Assembly: GCF_001707885.1 (NCBI RefSeq)
Contig: NZ_MASS01000006.1
Span: 51,405 to 115,404, forward strand
Length of the DNA: 64,000 bases
Direction of reading: 5' to 3'
From: Desulfosporosinus cupriresistens
Lineage (GTDB): Bacteria > Bacillota > Desulfitobacteriia > Desulfitobacteriales > Desulfitobacteriaceae
Shown: piece by piece, positions 16,879-26,618 of the stretch
How positions within the stretch are numbered: the first letter of the stretch is position 1
How the letters are laid out: every line of letters begins with the position of its first letter
The notes under the pieces: model-generated
What the model was told of the DNA's origin: nothing
Seen by the model: only the letters and a program-made list of their open reading frames with translations
Database searches by the model: none
Translations under genes and position numbers: made by a program

Positions 16879-16918
16879 TGCCTTCCACCCACTTCCACTT
16901 CCACTTCGACTTCCCTTT

Positions 16919-16924
16919 ATTATA
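16919..16924 (-). promoter_or_regulatory. Possible -10 box for phnF
   Basis: A perfect TATAAT on the minus strand, 41 bases before the phnF start. A -35 match at the right spacing is weak (CTTATA), so only the -10 is claimed. Confidence 0.4.
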
Positions 16925-17074
16925 CAAAATTACTCACAGTTATAAGTTAAGTCAATGTAAAACCTTGATCAGATAGTGAAGGTGGTATTCCCCGGTCAAT
17001 AAATTTAACCACGGTATATTACCACAATTATTCAGGCAAACTGCTAAAAACAAGTAAAGATGAGGTCGATCAAA

Positions 17075-17989
17075 ATGAAAAATAAAAAGTCGGGAAATAA
17101 AAAGGTTATTATATGGTCGATCATTGGGTTATTAGTCGTGGCCTTAGGTATTGCCGTATATGCTCTACCTAAAAAAACAAGCTATACAGAAGTCAAACCT
17201 ACAATGGGCAATTTAGTCACCAATTACAGCTTTTCTGGTAGTGTTGAAGCTAAAAACAAACAGACAGTTTTTGCTGATAAGACTATGCAGATTAAAGAAT
17301 TTAAGGTTCAAGAGGGGGATAAAGTTTCAAAAGATACTGTTTTGATGACAACCGTAATGGGTGAAGACATAAAATCCGAGATTGCCGGAGAAGTTTCCAG
17401 TATTTATGCGGATGAAAATGCCCAGCTTATGCCTGGTGCAAAGTTGATTGATATTGTTGATTATTCCGATTTGCAACTGAAAGTACAGGTTGATGAATAC
17501 GATCTGTCGGCTGTTTCAACGGGCAAGGACGCAACCGTTACCATTCATGCCTTGAATAAAGATGTTAGCGGAAAAATTACGGATGTGTCTAAAGAAGGGG
17601 AATATACGAACGGGGTTACCAATTTTACAGCTACAATTTCGCTCCCCAAGGACAGTAACCTGCGCGTAGGGATGTCGGCAGAAGCGAAAGTAATAAATCA
17701 GAGTGTTTCTGACGTGGTACTCCTGCCCATGTCAGCAATACAGTTTGACGCTGACAACAACCCGTATGTATTGCTAAAAGACAGTAATAATTCGCCAAAA
17801 ACTGTTAAGCTAACACTTGGCCTCAATGATGGTGTGCACGCAGAGATTAAAAGTGGTGTGACAGCTAATGACACCGTATTAGTCCCGCCGACAGTTCAGG
17901 AGGCCACTGGTTTTGGTTCGAGCGCACAGATGAAGCAAGGTACCAATGAAACTTCCCAAGGAAGTTCTGGGGGTGTTAAGGCACAATGA
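17075..17989 (+). CDS. Efflux adaptor subunit (MacA/HlyD type)
   Basis: A 304-residue membrane-fusion protein. ATG 17075 is chosen because GAGGT lies 9 bases upstream. One N-terminal membrane anchor (residues ~9-28) is followed by a biotinyl-lipoyl-like half-motif (NYSFSGSVEAKNKQTVFA), a short or absent coiled coil, a beta-barrel and a Gly/Gln/Ser-rich tail. It should link a MacB-type transporter to an extracellular export route. It overlaps the ATPase gene by 4 bases (ATGA). The substrate is unknown; peptides or antibiotics are typical. Confidence 0.85.
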   Translation: MKNKKSGNKKVIIWSIIGLLVVALGIAVYALPKKTSYTEVKPTMGNLVTNYSFSGSVEAKNKQTVFADKTMQIKEFKVQEGDKVSKDTVLMTTVMGEDIKSEIAGEVSSIYADENAQLMPGAKLIDIVDYSDLQLKVQVDEYDLSAVSTGKDATVTIHALNKDVSGKITDVSKEGEYTNGVTNFTATISLPKDSNLRVGMSAEAKVINQSVSDVVLLPMSAIQFDADNNPYVLLKDSNNSPKTVKLTLGLNDGVHAEIKSGVTANDTVLVPPTVQEATGFGSSAQMKQGTNETSQGSSGGVKAQ

Positions 17990-18714
17990 CTGAAATCCTC
18001 AATATGCAAGACATAGTCAAGTGCTACTCTTTAGATGCTGAAGAGCTTGTGGTGCTTAATAATATCAATCTAAAAATTAACGAGGGAGAGTTTGTCTCAA
18101 TTTTAGGGCCCTCGGGTTCTGGCAAGTCAACCCTTATGAATATTCTTGGCTGTCTTGATGTTCCTACTAGCGGAAAATATATTTTAGCCAATAATGATGT
18201 TGAAGACTTGGACGAAAGGGAATTAGCACGGATACGTAATAAAGAAATCGGCTTTGTATTTCAGAGTTTTCAGCTCCTCCAAAGATTGAACGCCCTGGAA
18301 AACGTAGAATTGCCGATGATATATGCTAGAGTATCTCCCGAAAATCGCCGCAAGAAAGCAATGGCAATCCTCGAACGGGTAGGTCTTGCCGAAAAAATGA
18401 ATAACTATCCGAACCAGCTTTCAGGCGGACAACAACAACGTGTCGCTATTGCCCGATCTGTTGTGACTGAACCAACGATCCTGCTTGCTGACGAGCCGAC
18501 AGGTGCACTTGACCAAAAGACCGGACAACAGATTATGCAGCTCTTTAAAGACCTTAATGCCGAAGGAAGAACTATTATCATGATTACACACGATACGAAT
18601 ATCGCACGATATTCTAAAAGAATCGTCAATATCCTTGATGGACGTTTAAGTGAGGGGGCTGGGTCTAATGCTGAAAGAGTGTATGAAAATGGCATGGAGC
18701 AATATCATTCATAA
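17986..18714 (+). CDS. ABC exporter ATPase (MacB/LolD type)
   Basis: A 242-residue ATPase. Walker A is GPSGSGKST, the family-typical [19 protein letters not shown] follows, the signature is [15 protein letters not shown], Walker B is [13 protein letters not shown], and the switch is ITHDTNIA. Start and stop overlap both neighbours, making a three-gene adaptor-ATPase-permease unit. Confidence 0.93.
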   Translation: MTEILNMQDIVKCYSLDAEELVVLNNINLKINEGEFVSILGPSGSGKSTLMNILGCLDVPTSGKYILANNDVEDLDERELARIRNKEIGFVFQSFQLLQRLNALENVELPMIYARVSPENRRKKAMAILERVGLAEKMNNYPNQLSGGQQQRVAIARSVVTEPTILLADEPTGALDQKTGQQIMQLFKDLNAEGRTIIMITHDTNIARYSKRIVNILDGRLSEGAGSNAERVYENGMEQYHS

Positions 18715-19840
18715 TAAAATGCGTTCATTTTTAACAGTCCTTGGTGTGCTGATAGGGGTCTCCTCCATCATCGCCCTGATTACCATTGTACAAGGTGCAA
18801 CGGGAAGCATTACTAGCCAGATATCATCGCTGGGTGCTGATAAAATTACCATTCAGGCAATGGGCACACGCCTAAAACAGGGGCTGAGTGAAAAAGATCT
18901 GGAGCAGCTTTCTAGGGTTAATAATGTAAGTGGAGTTTCGCCGACTGTTTCTGGTAAAACCTCCCTCGTTTATAAGCGTAATGTGAAAACAGACGTTTCC
19001 GTGCAAGGCAAAAATAATGTTTACTTCAATAAAGAGCTGAATAGTTTGGCCAGAGGCAGAGGGGTAAATATTCTTGATGTTAACAACAAAAATCAAGTTG
19101 CAATCCTCGGCAGCGATCTGGCAAAAGAGCTTTTTTGGGGAGATGAGCCTATTGGTCAGCACCTATTGATTAATGGCAACACCGTTACAATTGTTGGCGT
19201 TTTAAAGGAAAGCAGCGGCTCAATCATGGGATCGACAAACGATATTGTAATTATGCCCTACACCGCGGCTATGAAAACACTGGGAGTGAGGAACATTACA
19301 AATGTTGATGTCTATATGAGCGATGCCAACAAATCCGAAAGTATTATCAATGACGTGACCACCATTTTAAATTCCGCATTTAACTACCGTGAAAATACAT
19401 TTACTGTGCTTAATATGCAAAATATCATTGATGTTATCGGTAATATAACTGGTATGTTGACGCTTTTGCTCGCCGGTATTGCCTCAATATCTTTGCTGGT
19501 AGGTGGAATTGGAATTATGAATATGATGCTTGTATCCGTTACAGAACGCACTACAGAAATAGGACTCAGGAAGGCGTTAGGTGCAGAGCCTGCCCAAATT
19601 CAATTACAGTTTCTAATTGAGTCCATCTTTATTTCTCTATTTGGTGGTCTATTAGGATTGATCATAGGGTTATTAATCGCCATAGTCGCATCTATCTTAA
19701 TGAAATTTTCGTTTACGATTACCGCTTGGACAATAATTCTCGCAGTGGGCTTTTCGGCAGCCGTAGGAATTATCTTTGGCTTAGCTCCTGCAAGGAAAGC
19801 GAGCAGATTGAATCCTATAGACGCGCTCAGACATGTTTAG
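18668..19840 (+). CDS. MacB-type ABC exporter permease
   Basis: About 390 residues. ATG 18668 is preferred (GAGGGGG ~10 bases upstream) over GTG 18650; it overlaps the ATPase gene by 47 bases. The layout is that of MacB/FtsX permeases: one helix at the N-terminus ([20 protein letters not shown]), a ~220-residue extracytoplasmic domain, then three helices with the family motif [29 protein letters not shown] and a C-terminal [16 protein letters not shown]. Confidence 0.93.
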   Translation: MLKECMKMAWSNIIHNKMRSFLTVLGVLIGVSSIIALITIVQGATGSITSQISSLGADKITIQAMGTRLKQGLSEKDLEQLSRVNNVSGVSPTVSGKTSLVYKRNVKTDVSVQGKNNVYFNKELNSLARGRGVNILDVNNKNQVAILGSDLAKELFWGDEPIGQHLLINGNTVTIVGVLKESSGSIMGSTNDIVIMPYTAAMKTLGVRNITNVDVYMSDANKSESIINDVTTILNSAFNYRENTFTVLNMQNIIDVIGNITGMLTLLLAGIASISLLVGGIGIMNMMLVSVTERTTEIGLRKALGAEPAQIQLQFLIESIFISLFGGLLGLIIGLLIAIVASILMKFSFTITAWTIILAVGFSAAVGIIFGLAPARKASRLNPIDALRHV

Positions 19841-20213
19841 GTCATCGTAAAAGTTGATTATTCAAGCCCTGCAGGAGCTCAACAATACCTCCGACTTAAT
19901 TTAAGTTCAGCCAACTTGAAATCATAACCTAGAATATCCATACAGAAGTTATTAATTGCTATGGATCAGTCTAAGTTTTTTCTTGTATCTCATAAAACAC
20001 TTCAACGATCGTTATAAGAATTTCAGATCAAATAAAGGTAAATTATGTATTCATGGCGAACAGTTTTAAATTAAATTTCTTTTTCAATTAAAAGTGCAAT
20101 TATTATAACTTTACTTATTGTATAACAATAAACAACATCTTATGAGGCATGACGCTTCCTATAGTTCTGAGGACCGTGTTTGAGAAATCAAGCTTACGAA
20201 ATGAGGTCTGTTC
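19841..20213. other. Intergenic, no gene seen
   Basis: 373 AT-rich bases between the MacB-like permease and the next small gene. I see no ribosome site with a convincing frame, no strong terminator and no RNA element. It probably holds the promoter of the following gene, but no clear -35/-10 pair stands out. Confidence 0.5.
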
Positions 20214-20504
20214 ATGTATGATTTCCTATTACTTGTTATTATTCCCAACCTCATAGTGGTTCCCGTTGCGTATTTTGCAGGGTACCAGCTTAGAGATTCC
20301 GTACCACTAAAACAAAGGCTTTTTGTTGGATTTGAAGTTGTACTAATAATTTTAACATTTTCATTTGTTTTATCGCGCGAATTCAAAGTTACGCCATTTT
20401 CAAGGCTAAATCACTCAGTAACAACTGCAATTGCTACCGGGTTTCCGCTTGGAATAGCGGGTCCTCCATTCAATGATCCCAAAAGAAAGAACATGAGGAA
20501 GTAA
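20214..20504 (+). CDS. Small membrane protein, unknown
   Basis: A 96-residue protein with two hydrophobic segments (residues ~2-24 and ~36-54) and a basic C-terminus (DPKRKNMRK). GAGGTC lies 8 bases before the ATG. I do not recognise a family. It faces the YitT-like gene convergently, with 38 bases between stops. Confidence 0.6.
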   Translation: MYDFLLLVIIPNLIVVPVAYFAGYQLRDSVPLKQRLFVGFEVVLIILTFSFVLSREFKVTPFSRLNHSVTTAIATGFPLGIAGPPFNDPKRKNMRK

Positions 20505-20542
20505 TATTCTAATCTCAAATTTCTGATGGTAGACGCTCTTCA

Positions 20543-21412
20543 CTAATGAATTGCTTTCTTGGTAAATCTTCCCCCCATTACTTCGTGCACACTACTTATT
20601 GTAACAAAAGCATTCTTATCTATCTCATTGAGAATAGATTTTAATTTAGCAATTTCTATACGTGTCACAACACAATATAATACAGCCTTGGGATCTCCTG
20701 AAAATCCCCCTTTTCCTTGAATTCCTTGGAGCAGAGTAACCCCTCTGCCAAGTCTAGCCATTAGTATTAAAGAAATTTCTTCGTATTTGTCAGATATAAT
20801 CATTACTTCTTTAGACTCGTCTAAGCCTTCTATCGTAAGATCAATTACTTTAAATGCTATAAAATAGGCAACGAGTGAATACATAGCTCTGTCCCATCCG
20901 AAAACCATTCCGGCACTACTTAAGATAAAAAGGTTAAAGAACATAACTATTTCCCCAACAGAAAATACAGTTTTCTTATCTAGAACAATGGCAATAATTT
21001 CTGTTCCATCTAAAGAGCCACCATAACGAATGATTAACCCAACCCCAATTCCTAATACAATTCCTCCAAAAACAGTAGCTAAAAATACGTCATGAGTAAT
21101 TCCAGGTACTGGATGTAAAACACTGACCCACATCGATAACATTGCGACTGAAAATATGGTAGAAAACGTAAACGATTTTCCAATTTGTAAATATCCGAAG
21201 ATAAAAAACGGAATGTTGAGTACGAATATGAATAAGCCAACTGGCCAACTCGTAAGATACCCTGCCATTATGGATATACCTACTATGCCACCATCGATTA
21301 CGTTGTTGGGAATTAAAAAAATCTCTAACCCTACCCCTGCTAAGGCTGAACCTAAAATTAGAAATAGAACATTTTTAATTGTTTTCTGAATACTGTTTCT
21401 CTTATTGAGCAA
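20543..21412 (-). CDS. YitT-family membrane protein
   Basis: A 289-residue protein with five to six helices followed by a ~90-residue soluble C-terminal DUF2179-type domain. Family features are LGSALAGVGLEIFLIPNNVIDGGIVGIS near the N-terminus, GLIIRYGGSLDGTEIIA in the middle, and GVTLLQGIQGKGGFSGDPKAVLYCVVTR at the C-terminus. YitT proteins are widespread in Firmicutes and their transport role is unproven. The start is TTG. Confidence 0.9.
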   Translation of the reverse strand: MLNKRNSIQKTIKNVLFLILGSALAGVGLEIFLIPNNVIDGGIVGISIMAGYLTSWPVGLFIFVLNIPFFIFGYLQIGKSFTFSTIFSVAMLSMWVSVLHPVPGITHDVFLATVFGGIVLGIGVGLIIRYGGSLDGTEIIAIVLDKKTVFSVGEIVMFFNLFILSSAGMVFGWDRAMYSLVAYFIAFKVIDLTIEGLDESKEVMIISDKYEEISLILMARLGRGVTLLQGIQGKGGFSGDPKAVLYCVVTRIEIAKLKSILNEIDKNAFVTISSVHEVMGGRFTKKAIH

Positions 21413-21651
21413 ATTTCACCTACTCCTCTCACTTACTAGCGCACGCAGAAATGTGCGTAACACCTATCTAAATCTAATCTAACCTGTTCTGTTGCAAATT
21501 TTTTCCAAAACCTTAAAAACTTAAACTTCTAATGCAATGTAATTATTCTTTCTTTATTTATAAAAGCTTCTTATTATGTCTTTACGAGCTTTGCATTTTC
21601 TTACATATTGCACCATTACTAGATAGTTTATCAAATTGTCATTTATAAATC

Positions 21652-21688
21652 AAAAGACCCATTCCAAAAATGATTGGAATGGGTCTTT
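21652..21688 (-). terminator. Terminator of reverse rubrerythrin
   Basis: A perfect 15-base-pair stem (AAAGACCCATTCCAA with partner) and 6-base loop, 17 bases past the stop. Minus-strand reading ends in TTTTGA. Confidence 0.8.
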
Positions 21689-21704
21689 CTGTGAATTTAA
21701 GGAA

Positions 21705-22250
21705 TTATTTAAAGTACCTATCAAGAAGTCCTTTAAAGGCTGATCCGTGCCTTGCTTCATCCTTACACATCTCATGAACGGTGTCATGAATGGCATCATA
21801 ATTTAGCTGCTTGGCTTTGGTGGCCAAGTCCTTTTTACCCTGACAGGCACCAAATTCTGCTTCAACCCTCAACTCCAAATTCTTTTTCGTATCAGCATTG
21901 ACCACTTCACCCAACAGCTCCGCAAACTTGGCTGCATGATCTGCTTCTTCAAACGCAATCCTTTTATAAGCCTCTGCTATTTCAGGATACCCTTCTCGAT
22001 CTGCTTGACGGCTCATTGCCAAATACATTCCAACCTCAGTACATTCGCCCATAAAGTTAGCTCTTAATCCTTCAACTATTTCAGGATCAACCCCTTCGGC
22101 TACTCCGATTTTATGCTCATCGGCCCACTGCATTACTTCATTTGTTATCTCCAAGAATTTTTCCTTAGGAGAATTACAATGAGGACATTGTTCCGGTGCT
22201 TCCTTTCCCTCAAACACATATCCACATACTGAACAAATAAATTTTTTCAT
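21705..22250 (-). CDS. Reverse rubrerythrin
   Basis: A 181-residue protein with the domains in the reverse order of classical rubrerythrin. A rubredoxin-like iron site is at the N-terminus ([10 protein letters not shown] and CPHCNSP, residues ~6-26). A four-helix di-iron ferritin domain follows, with the ligand motifs [22 protein letters not shown] and DEARHGS. In Clostridia such proteins reduce hydrogen peroxide and oxygen with electrons from NADH through rubredoxin partners. SD AGGAGG 10 bases before ATG; single-gene unit. Confidence 0.93.
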   Translation of the reverse strand: MKKFICSVCGYVFEGKEAPEQCPHCNSPKEKFLEITNEVMQWADEHKIGVAEGVDPEIVEGLRANFMGECTEVGMYLAMSRQADREGYPEIAEAYKRIAFEEADHAAKFAELLGEVVNADTKKNLELRVEAEFGACQGKKDLATKAKQLNYDAIHDTVHEMCKDEARHGSAFKGLLDRYFK

Positions 22251-22401
22251 AAAATTACTCCTCCTAAAATGTAATGACTTATCTATAGGTTATTTTATAA
22301 TAATTTTAATATGATGTCAATTACTAATCTAAAATATTTATAAACTTATTTGAGGGGTATTTGCTCTACACTTTACCTGTCCGTGGTGCGGCAACTCAAA
22401 A

Positions 22402-22434
22402 AGCGCTACTTAACAGCATCCATTAAGTAGCGCT
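22402..22434 (-). terminator. Terminator of DAHP synthase gene
   Basis: A perfect 12-base-pair stem, AGCGCTACTTAA with partner, about 50 bases past the stop. Minus-strand reading continues TTTTGAG. Confidence 0.75.
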
Positions 22435-22486
22435 ATCCAATGTTTGTTTTCAATGGTCCTAGATAATTTGAGGCGTGTTACCTTAA

Positions 22487-23515
22487 TTAAACGTTTTCAG
22501 CAATGTAATAAATTAGCTTTTCTGTGTCATCCCATCCAAGACAGGCATCCGTTATTGATTTTCCATAAATATTTTCACCGATACCTTGTCTACCTTCTAC
22601 AAGATAGCTTTCAATCATCAGACCTTTTATCATCTTCTTAAGCAAAGTATCATATTTTCTACTCATCAACACTTCTCTTGCAATTCTTGGTTGTTCAGAA
22701 TAGCATTTCATAGAATTTGCATGATTTGTATCAACAATGATTGTGGCGTTGGAAAGTTGCAGTTTTTCATAGTCTTTAGCAATGCGAATTAAATCTTCAA
22801 AATGATAATTAGGAATGTTTCTGCCATTAGAATCCACGGCACCTCTTAAAATGGCATGAGTAAGTAGGTTGCCTGTGGTTTCTACCTCCCACCCGGCATA
22901 TGTAAAAGTATGGCCCTGTTGTGACGCGATGATAGAATTCAGCATTACGGATAGGTCACCACTTGTCGGATTTTTCATTCCTACAGGTGTATCGACTCCA
23001 CTTACAGCTAGTCTGTGTTGCTGGTTTTCTACTGAACGGGCACCAATTGCAATGTAACCCAAGACGTCTGCGAGATATGTGTAATTTTCCGGATAGAGCA
23101 TTTCATCCGCTGCAGGCATGTGATATTCACATAGTGCTCTTAAATGCATTTTTCTAATCGCTTTAATACCCTCAAATAAATCTGGTTTCTTACTTGGATC
23201 AGGTTGATGGGCCATGCCTTTATAACCTTCGCCGGTAGTCCTAGGCTTATTAGTATAGATTCTTGGCACAATTAGAATTGAATCCTTTACCTGTTCCTGA
23301 ACCCGGGCAAGCTTCTCTATATATTCGCAAACAGAGTCTTCATTATCAGCAGAACATGGGCCTATTATAAGGATAAATCTATTATCCTTATTTTCAAAAA
23401 TATTTCTTAGATCATTATCCCTGGTTTCTTTTATATCTCTAATTTGATTAGGTAACGGTATCTGTTCTATTATCTCACCAGCGGTAGGTATTCTTTTGAC
23501 GAAGTTCATACTCAT
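22487..23515 (-). CDS. aroF: 3-deoxy-D-arabino-heptulosonate 7-phosphate synthase, class I
   Basis: About 342 residues, the size of E. coli AroF/G/H. It condenses phosphoenolpyruvate and erythrose 4-phosphate, the first step of the aromatic pathway. Class I-alpha marks are IIGPCSADNEDSV (metal Cys), PRIYTNKPRTTGEGYKG, GARSVENQQHR (ligand Arg), PVGMKNPTSGD, DTNHANSMK and ESYLVEGRQ. ATG 23515 is chosen because AAAGGAG lies 9 bases upstream; the frame is open further upstream without a site. The N-terminal extension with REI-type residues suggests feedback control by an aromatic amino acid. Confidence 0.94.
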   Translation of the reverse strand: MSMNFVKRIPTAGEIIEQIPLPNQIRDIKETRDNDLRNIFENKDNRFILIIGPCSADNEDSVCEYIEKLARVQEQVKDSILIVPRIYTNKPRTTGEGYKGMAHQPDPSKKPDLFEGIKAIRKMHLRALCEYHMPAADEMLYPENYTYLADVLGYIAIGARSVENQQHRLAVSGVDTPVGMKNPTSGDLSVMLNSIIASQQGHTFTYAGWEVETTGNLLTHAILRGAVDSNGRNIPNYHFEDLIRIAKDYEKLQLSNATIIVDTNHANSMKCYSEQPRIAREVLMSRKYDTLLKKMIKGLMIESYLVEGRQGIGENIYGKSITDACLGWDDTEKLIYYIAENV

Positions 23516-23732
23516 AGCATTATTCTCCTTTGTTTGTGACTTTGACACTACTTTGTTCAGTATAATTTTTTTCGCGAAGACTAGCAATGTATTTAGCAAA
23601 GTATATTGTATTTATTACCAGAAAACAATTATAGGACTTTTTTACTAGATCCTTAGGACTTTAAGTCCATACTTTTTAATTCAAGGCAATGATAAAATTG
23701 AAATGAGATTGCTAAACTATGGAGGGATATTT

Positions 23733-23846
23733 TTGCTTTGGCACAAAATAAACACAAGAAAACAAAATCTTATTATTATAGGTGGAACAATCGTTTTATC
23801 GATACTTATTGTAGGTGTTACGAATGTTATTGTACACATAGGCTAA
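23733..23846 (+). CDS. Possible 37-residue single-pass membrane peptide
   Basis: A short frame from TTG 23733 with GGAGGG 7 bases upstream. It encodes a basic N-terminus (HKINTRKQN) and then a 20-residue hydrophobic helix ending VIVHIG. A terminator-like hairpin follows 25 bases later, so a complete small transcription unit is plausible. No homologue comes to mind. Confidence 0.5.
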   Translation: MLWHKINTRKQNLIIIGGTIVLSILIVGVTNVIVHIG

Positions 23847-23870
23847 ACATTTAAATTTTGAAATTCAAGT

Positions 23871-23922
23871 CAGCCCCTAAAGTAGATACGGCTATAAAGA
23901 GCCTTATTAACTTTAGGGGCTG
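23871..23922 (+). terminator. Hairpin terminator after the small peptide gene
   Basis: A perfect 13-base-pair stem (CAGCCCCTAAAGT with partner) around a 26-base loop that contains a smaller hairpin (GGCTATAAAGAGCC). No long T-tract follows, so termination strength is uncertain. Confidence 0.5.
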
Positions 23923-24074
23923 TTGATTGCTTAAATCGCAGTACCCTGTTATAACTGGTATATAATTTTTACAGATTGTTTTCGTTATCTAAATATCATC
24001 CATAAATTGGCGTAATATGACAATTTATGGATTGAAAGACTATTCTTAGGAAGATGGCGCGGAGGTGGAACTAT

Positions 24075-24176
24075 GTGAAGAAGGCTATAGCAGTCCATTT
24101 GGGAGACAGCCGTTTATTTGAGCCTAAGAATTTGACGTTGGAGATCGATGAACCACAAAGTTTGTTTCCTTCCTAA
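24075..24176 (+). CDS. Possible 33-residue peptide or gene remnant
   Basis: A frame from GTG 24075 with GGAGGTG 7 bases upstream, encoding KKAIAVHLGDSRLFEPKN and ending at TAA. The good ribosome site is the main support. It may be the surviving start of a longer gene. The surrounding region 23847-24409 has no other credible gene. Confidence 0.3.
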   Translation: MKKAIAVHLGDSRLFEPKNLTLEIDEPQSLFPS

Positions 24177-24368
24177 AACTAAATCTTCATAAGCTTTTAT
24201 TAACGTACATAATTGTTAACAAGAAACAGACCCTTGCGTTCTTATGAATAGATCACCTACAAGAGTAAAAGTAATAGATTCACGCCGTTTAGTTGAGCAT
24301 CCCTTACTTTTATACTTTGCTTTATAAATTTGTTTTGGCTAATTCTATAATACTTTCCATCAAAGCCC

Positions 24369-24405
24369 CCAGCAGACGGTGAAACCCGAGAGGGTTTTGC
24401 GCTGG
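24369..24405 (-). terminator. Hairpin after the thioesterase gene
   Basis: Nested stems CCAGC/GCTGG and AAACCC/GGGTTT around a GAGA loop, directly past the stop at 24410. The T-tract is weak (GGGCTTTG), so it may slow rather than end transcription. Confidence 0.5.
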
Positions 24406-24409
24406 AACT

Positions 24410-24820
24410 CTATATTGCTTGTATTTTTTCATTCTTTTTATAGCCCGTAATACTTAATTGTGCAATGTGATCCTTGTTCTCATTAAACACATCAACCGTA
24501 TAATTAGAAATTTTTTGAGATGTTGCTACTTCCTTTGCTTCAGCTATTAATGTCTTTCCTTTAGACGCTTGAAAATAAGCTATACTAGCATTAATGCCCA
24601 CGGTTACTTGTCCACAAGCATTCGATGCGGCAGCAAAGGCGAAGTCTGCAAGTGTAAAAATTGCTCCCCCTTGAATGATATTGACGCCATTTAAGTGTTT
24701 CTCAGAAATATCCATCTTAGTGACAGCGTAACCTGGCTGTACTTTAACAAGTTCTATACCAACAAAAGCAGCAAATCTATCATTTTCAAGAAGTTTTATT
24801 AGTTTATCATTCCTGTGCAA
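24410..24820 (-). CDS. PaaI-family hotdog thioesterase
   Basis: A 136-residue hotdog-fold protein. The active-site region NGVNIIQGGAIFTLADFAFAAASN matches the HGG.....D motif of PaaI thioesterases (HGG is here QGG). It probably hydrolyses acyl-CoA thioesters; phenylacetyl-CoA or medium-chain substrates are known in the family, but no pathway genes adjoin it. The TTG start has only a weak ribosome site. Confidence 0.85.
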   Translation of the reverse strand: MHRNDKLIKLLENDRFAAFVGIELVKVQPGYAVTKMDISEKHLNGVNIIQGGAIFTLADFAFAAASNACGQVTVGINASIAYFQASKGKTLIAEAKEVATSQKISNYTVDVFNENKDHIAQLSITGYKKNEKIQAI

Positions 24821-24936
24821 TTCTCATTACCCTACTTTCTGCTTTATCTGATTTCTCCTATTTAATATGTACTAACTTTGTACATAGTCTACCAGTCTGA
24901 TGTTCTGTTACTACCCCGAAAATAATTATTTTACAA

Positions 24937-26547
24937 TCACCATAAGGCAATGTGCCCATCCGCTCTGGGCTCGGTTCCTCCAGCTAATATCCCATCTGAA
25001 GTTTTCCAGATTATTTGACCACGTCCAAAGCCACTAGAATCTAAAGCCCATCGAATGTCATGCCCCCTTCGGACCAGAGCTTGGGCAATATGCTCAGGAA
25101 AGGAATGCTCAATCTCGATGGTTTTTCCATTGATCCATTGCCATCGGGGCGCATCCAGTGTCGCTTGAGGGTTCAAGCCGAAATCCATCGCGTTCATTAC
25201 AACTTGGAGATGTCCTTGAGGTTGCATAAAACCGCCCATTACTCCGAAAGGGCCAACAGGACAACTATCCTTGGTTAAGAAACCTGGAATTATGGTATGA
25301 TAAGGTCGTTTACCGGGCTCCAGACAATTGACATGATTTCGGTTCAAAGAAAAGTTGTTTCCGCGATTATGTAAGCTAATGCCTGTTTCTGGGACAACTA
25401 AACCTGAGCCAAAGCCCATATAGTTACTTTGAATATAAGAAACCATGTTTCCCTCTCCATCAGCTGTTGCCAGATAAACGGTTCCCCCTTTAGGTGGATT
25501 TCCAGGTTCAGGCATTAGGGCTCTTTCTCCGATCTCTTTCCTCCGTTCTGTAGCGTAGGCATCAGATAGCAGATCTTGAATCCTAAATTGCATCTTGGAT
25601 TGATCGGCAATGTATTTCTGACCGTCTACAAAAGCTAGTTTTAGGGCTTCGATTTGCCTATGATACGAATCGAGGCTCTCTTTTATTTCGAAATCGAAGC
25701 CTTTTAAAATGTTTAAGGCCATAAGCACAACGAGACCGTGTCCATTGGGAGGAATTTCCCAAACGTCATACCCTCGATAATTAATGTTTATGGGGGTTAC
25801 CCATTCTGGTGTGTAAGCCACTAGATCATCTTTTCTTAGATAGCCTCCATACTTTTTAGAAAACTCATCGATTTTGTCCGCTATGACTCCACAGTAAAAA
25901 GAGCGGGCTTTTGTCTCTGCGATAGCTTGTAAAGTACGAGCGTGATCAAGAGATTGCCAAAGTTCACCAATTTTTGGAGCCCGCCCTTGAGGGGCAAAGG
26001 TACTAAACCAATACTTGAATTGTTCCTCTTTTAGCTCTAGCGAGTACCTGTTGAAAGCATTCTCCCAACTCCTTCCAACCGTTGGAGAAAGGGGAAAACC
26101 CTGTTCGGCATAAGTAATCGCAGGTGCCATCACTTCACTTAGAGAAAGCCTACCGAAGCGAGCGGACAATTCTGCCCAAGCAGCAGGTGCACCAGGAACA
26201 GTGACGGGAACCCAGCCGTATATGGGCATTTCCTTATATCCAGCCTTCTCCAAAGCTTGCAGAGTCAGAAGTTGAGGTGCCGGACCGCTGGCATTCAGTC
26301 CATAAAGTTGCCCCTTTGTCCAGACTAGCACAAAGGCATCTCCGCCTATTCCATTAGAGGTCGGCTCTACAACTGTCAAACACACAGCTGTTGCTATAGC
26401 TGCATCGATTGCATTTCCACCTTTTCTCAGAATAGACAACCCTGCTTCAGCAGCAAGAGGCTGAGCAGAGGCGACCATTCCATTTTTGGCATACACCGTC
26501 ATTCTACGCGAAACATAGGGATTAAAGAGCGAATCAAAGTTAAGCAT
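24937..26547 (-). CDS. Gamma-glutamyltransferase family protein (YwrD-like)
   Basis: A 536-residue N-terminal-nucleophile hydrolase, single-chain precursor. The predicted self-cleavage and catalytic residue is Thr356 in KGGTVYLATAD. Other family blocks are KNGMVASAQPLAAEAGLSILRKGGNAIDAAIA and PTSNGIGGDAFVL near the N-terminus and GKRPYHTIIPG and GVMGGFMQPQGH in the small subunit. It has no signal peptide, so it should act in the cytoplasm, unlike secreted GGT. The glutathione substrate is not assured; cephalosporin acylase-like relatives exist. Confidence 0.9.
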   Translation of the reverse strand: MLNFDSLFNPYVSRRMTVYAKNGMVASAQPLAAEAGLSILRKGGNAIDAAIATAVCLTVVEPTSNGIGGDAFVLVWTKGQLYGLNASGPAPQLLTLQALEKAGYKEMPIYGWVPVTVPGAPAAWAELSARFGRLSLSEVMAPAITYAEQGFPLSPTVGRSWENAFNRYSLELKEEQFKYWFSTFAPQGRAPKIGELWQSLDHARTLQAIAETKARSFYCGVIADKIDEFSKKYGGYLRKDDLVAYTPEWVTPININYRGYDVWEIPPNGHGLVVLMALNILKGFDFEIKESLDSYHRQIEALKLAFVDGQKYIADQSKMQFRIQDLLSDAYATERRKEIGERALMPEPGNPPKGGTVYLATADGEGNMVSYIQSNYMGFGSGLVVPETGISLHNRGNNFSLNRNHVNCLEPGKRPYHTIIPGFLTKDSCPVGPFGVMGGFMQPQGHLQVVMNAMDFGLNPQATLDAPRWQWINGKTIEIEHSFPEHIAQALVRRGHDIRWALDSSGFGRGQIIWKTSDGILAGGTEPRADGHIALW

Positions 26548-26618
26548 TCGGCTTATTCCCCCTTATAATATGTATAGCTTCCTTCAAACTAATAACCGCT
26601 TTGTTTGCCCTAACCCTT

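Noticed and set aside
16981..17050. GTGGTA/TACCAC inverted repeat upstream of the MacA-like gene as an operator
   Set aside because: Only six base pairs over a long, unequal spacer; no regulator adjoins that would bind it except PhnF, which has a better site.
22444..23157. Several plus-strand frames antisense to DAHP synthase
   Set aside because: Shadow frames of a well-identified gene; no start signals.
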